Shown piece after piece: positions 62,778 to 64,000 of a DNA stretch of 64,000 nt; the stretch's first letter is position 1; every line of letters starts with the position of its first letter. The translations under genes and the position numbers were made by a program. A model generated the notes under the pieces. That model did not search any database and was not told where the DNA came from. It saw only the letters and a program-made list of their open reading frames with translations. The DNA comes from CAXXOK01 sp001604115 (lineage in GTDB: Bacteria; Bacillota; Clostridia; Christensenellales; Aristaeellaceae), in assembly GCA_034928535.1 (NCBI GenBank), contig JAYFOV010000019.1, forward strand, positions 1 to 64,000, read 5' to 3'.

Positions 62778-63851
62778 ATGAATAAAATCATTTCCCTGCT
62801 GCTGGCTGCTCTGCTCCTGTGCATGCCTGTGTTGGCGCTTGCAAGCGGCATCACGGTGGAAGGCACTTACACCGACGGCACCTACACCGCCCAGGCGGAG
62901 GGCTTTGCCGGTCCCCTGACTGTGGAAGTGACCATTGCAGGCGGCGCCATCACCGCTGTGACGCTGCTGGAAACTGCCGATACCGAGGGCATTTACAACA
63001 CAGCGGTGGATAGCGTGATCCCCGCCATCATTGAGGCTAACACCGTCAGCGGGGTGGATGCAAAGTCCGGTGCCACGTACTCCTCCAACGGCATCCTGAC
63101 CGCCGTGGCCGATGCGCTCGCGCAGGCCGGCGCAACCGTGACGCTGCCCCAGGCCGACGCCGATGCCGAAGTGGAAATCGCCGCGCCGGAAGCAGGCATA
63201 GTCTACGCAGGTATTGGGTCCGTGCCCAACTTCCGCGTTGGCCCCGGCAAGGACAGCGCCGAGGTGCAAGTTTATTCGTTCAATGTCGTTTTCGCCGCAG
63301 GTCTCTTCGATGAGGAAGGCCGCATCCTGAACCTGGATGTGGATATTTACGAAGTGAGCACCCCGAACTACGATGGCGCCAGCATGCCGCACTTCTCCGG
63401 CTGGCCGGGCAAGGAAGGCTACAATGTGACCGACCACGCGAGCGCAACCGTGAGCGGTGTTTCCGACAACACGGAAGAGAGCATCGCGGCTGAAGTGAAC
63501 GGCTGGCTCACCAAGCGTGAGCGCGGCGCAGACTATGGCATGAACGCCCAGAACGAGTGGAACAAGCAAATGGACTTCTACGAAGCGAAATTTGTTGGCT
63601 GGACGTTGGATGAAGTGCAGGCCTGGTTTGATGCCTACACCTCCAAGCGCAACGGCCGCCCCATCAAACTCAACTCCGAAAACGAGGATGATATCGCAGC
63701 GCTGGCCACCTTCACCCAGGAAGAGAAGGATGCCCTGGCTGATGTGACCGCCGGAGCGACCATGAGCCTTTCCGACAGCCATGGCGATATCCTCGGTGCC
63801 ATCCGCAAGGCGTTTGAAAACCGCCAGCCTGCCCTGAGCCTCGGAGAGTAA
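62778..63851 (+). CDS. Secreted protein with two FMN-binding-type motifs
   Basis: 357 aa, AGGAGG before the ATG. A signal peptide covers residues 1-23 (ends LALA-SG, no lipobox). Residues 25-115 form an FMN_bind domain with the flavinylation motif DAKSGATYS (Thr100). A second domain of about 220 residues ends in another such motif, DVTAGATMS (Thr328). In this family ApbE links FMN covalently to the Thr, giving extracellular electron carriers. Two sites in one protein suggest a two-flavin shuttle. No ApbE or membrane partner is in the window. Monocistronic. Confidence 0.82.
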   Translation: MNKIISLLLAALLLCMPVLALASGITVEGTYTDGTYTAQAEGFAGPLTVEVTIAGGAITAVTLLETADTEGIYNTAVDSVIPAIIEANTVSGVDAKSGATYSSNGILTAVADALAQAGATVTLPQADADAEVEIAAPEAGIVYAGIGSVPNFRVGPGKDSAEVQVYSFNVVFAAGLFDEEGRILNLDVDIYEVSTPNYDGASMPHFSGWPGKEGYNVTDHASATVSGVSDNTEESIAAEVNGWLTKRERGADYGMNAQNEWNKQMDFYEAKFVGWTLDEVQAWFDAYTSKRNGRPIKLNSENEDDIAALATFTQEEKDALADVTAGATMSLSDSHGDILGAIRKAFENRQPALSLGE

Positions 63852-63884
63852 AAGCAGAAAGCGCATGGATCGTATCCGGTAGTC

Positions 63885-63916
63885 AAAGGGGAGGCGCATA
63901 TGTGCCTCCCCTTTTT
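63885..63916 (+). terminator. Terminator of the flavinylated protein gene
   Basis: AAAGGGGAGGC pairs with GCCTCCCCTTT and is followed by TTT. It lies 34 bases after the stop. The last 84 bases of the window show no further feature. Confidence 0.85.
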
Positions 63917-64000
63917 CTGCCCATGTGTGCTCCAGTATGCCGAGCCGATTGCCGCACCGCCCTGCGGGCTGCACGCCCGCTGTATGGAAGGCAGGTCGCC

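Overview
The window looks like a chromosomal piece of a GC-rich Bacillota, most likely a Clostridia-type anaerobe. This rests on strong GGAGG ribosome binding sites and sigma-A promoters with 17-bp spacers. It also rests on a tandem glycine riboswitch before a split gcvPA/gcvPB operon, the PyrK/class 1B PyrD pair, PyrI with PyrB, MscL with a zinc ribbon, and a Bce-type peptide-sensing module. I cannot name the genus. The GcvH/LplA/Lpd set and the flavinylated secreted protein fit an amino-acid-using anaerobe.

Layout. 1-3.8 kb is the integrase end of a prophage lying against a tRNA-Ser(GCU) gene. It has leftward early genes (a Cro-like protein and HTH proteins), a divergent operator-promoter region, two tandem S24/LexA-like repressors and a tyrosine integrase. 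3.8-4 kb holds two tRNA-Ser genes. 4.2-7.3 kb has a leftward ABC exporter and a secreted phosphodiester-glycosidase-like protein. 7.5-13.7 kb is a leftward operon glnS-GNAT-gltX-leuS. 13.8-21.2 kb is the complete glycine cleavage system (gcvT-gcvH-gcvPA-gcvPB-lplA-lpdA) under a tandem glycine riboswitch. 21.4-27.4 kb is a leftward oligopeptide ABC operon oppB-C-D-F-A. 27.9-30.2 kb is a double-MerR regulator with an ABC exporter. 30.6-35.2 kb is a type IIA topoisomerase pair. 35.4-38.2 kb has two polytopic membrane proteins resembling GT-C glycosyltransferases. 38.6-43.3 kb is a Bce-like two-component/ABC module with a recognisable BceR-type operator. Then come mscL, an acetyltransferase and rpsT. 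45.1-55.5 kb is a nine-gene operon encoding the whole of UMP synthesis (pyrC-carA-carB-pyrK-pyrD-pyrF-pyrE-pyrB-pyrI). 55.6-63.9 kb has a LacI regulator, tcdA, a VOC protein, a sulfur-transfer pair (nifS-like and ttcA-like), tetR-aldo/keto reductase, and a secreted protein with two flavinylation-type motifs.

Most striking observations. (1) The oligopeptide-binding protein OppA is circularly permuted. The roughly 70 residues that normally end the family sit directly after the signal peptide, the usual mature N-terminus follows, and the protein stops where the moved block should begin. (2) The second prophage repressor keeps the S24 fold and the catalytic Lys but has Arg in place of the catalytic Ser and a degenerate cleavage site. 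It lies in tandem with an apparently intact self-cleaving repressor. (3) Matching TGTCCA-N5-TGGACA operators lie on both divergent prophage promoters. (4) The topoisomerase A subunit lacks a GyrA box at the usual place but has a similar motif near its C-terminus.

All calls come from reading the sequence and translations. No database search, structure prediction or alignment program was run.
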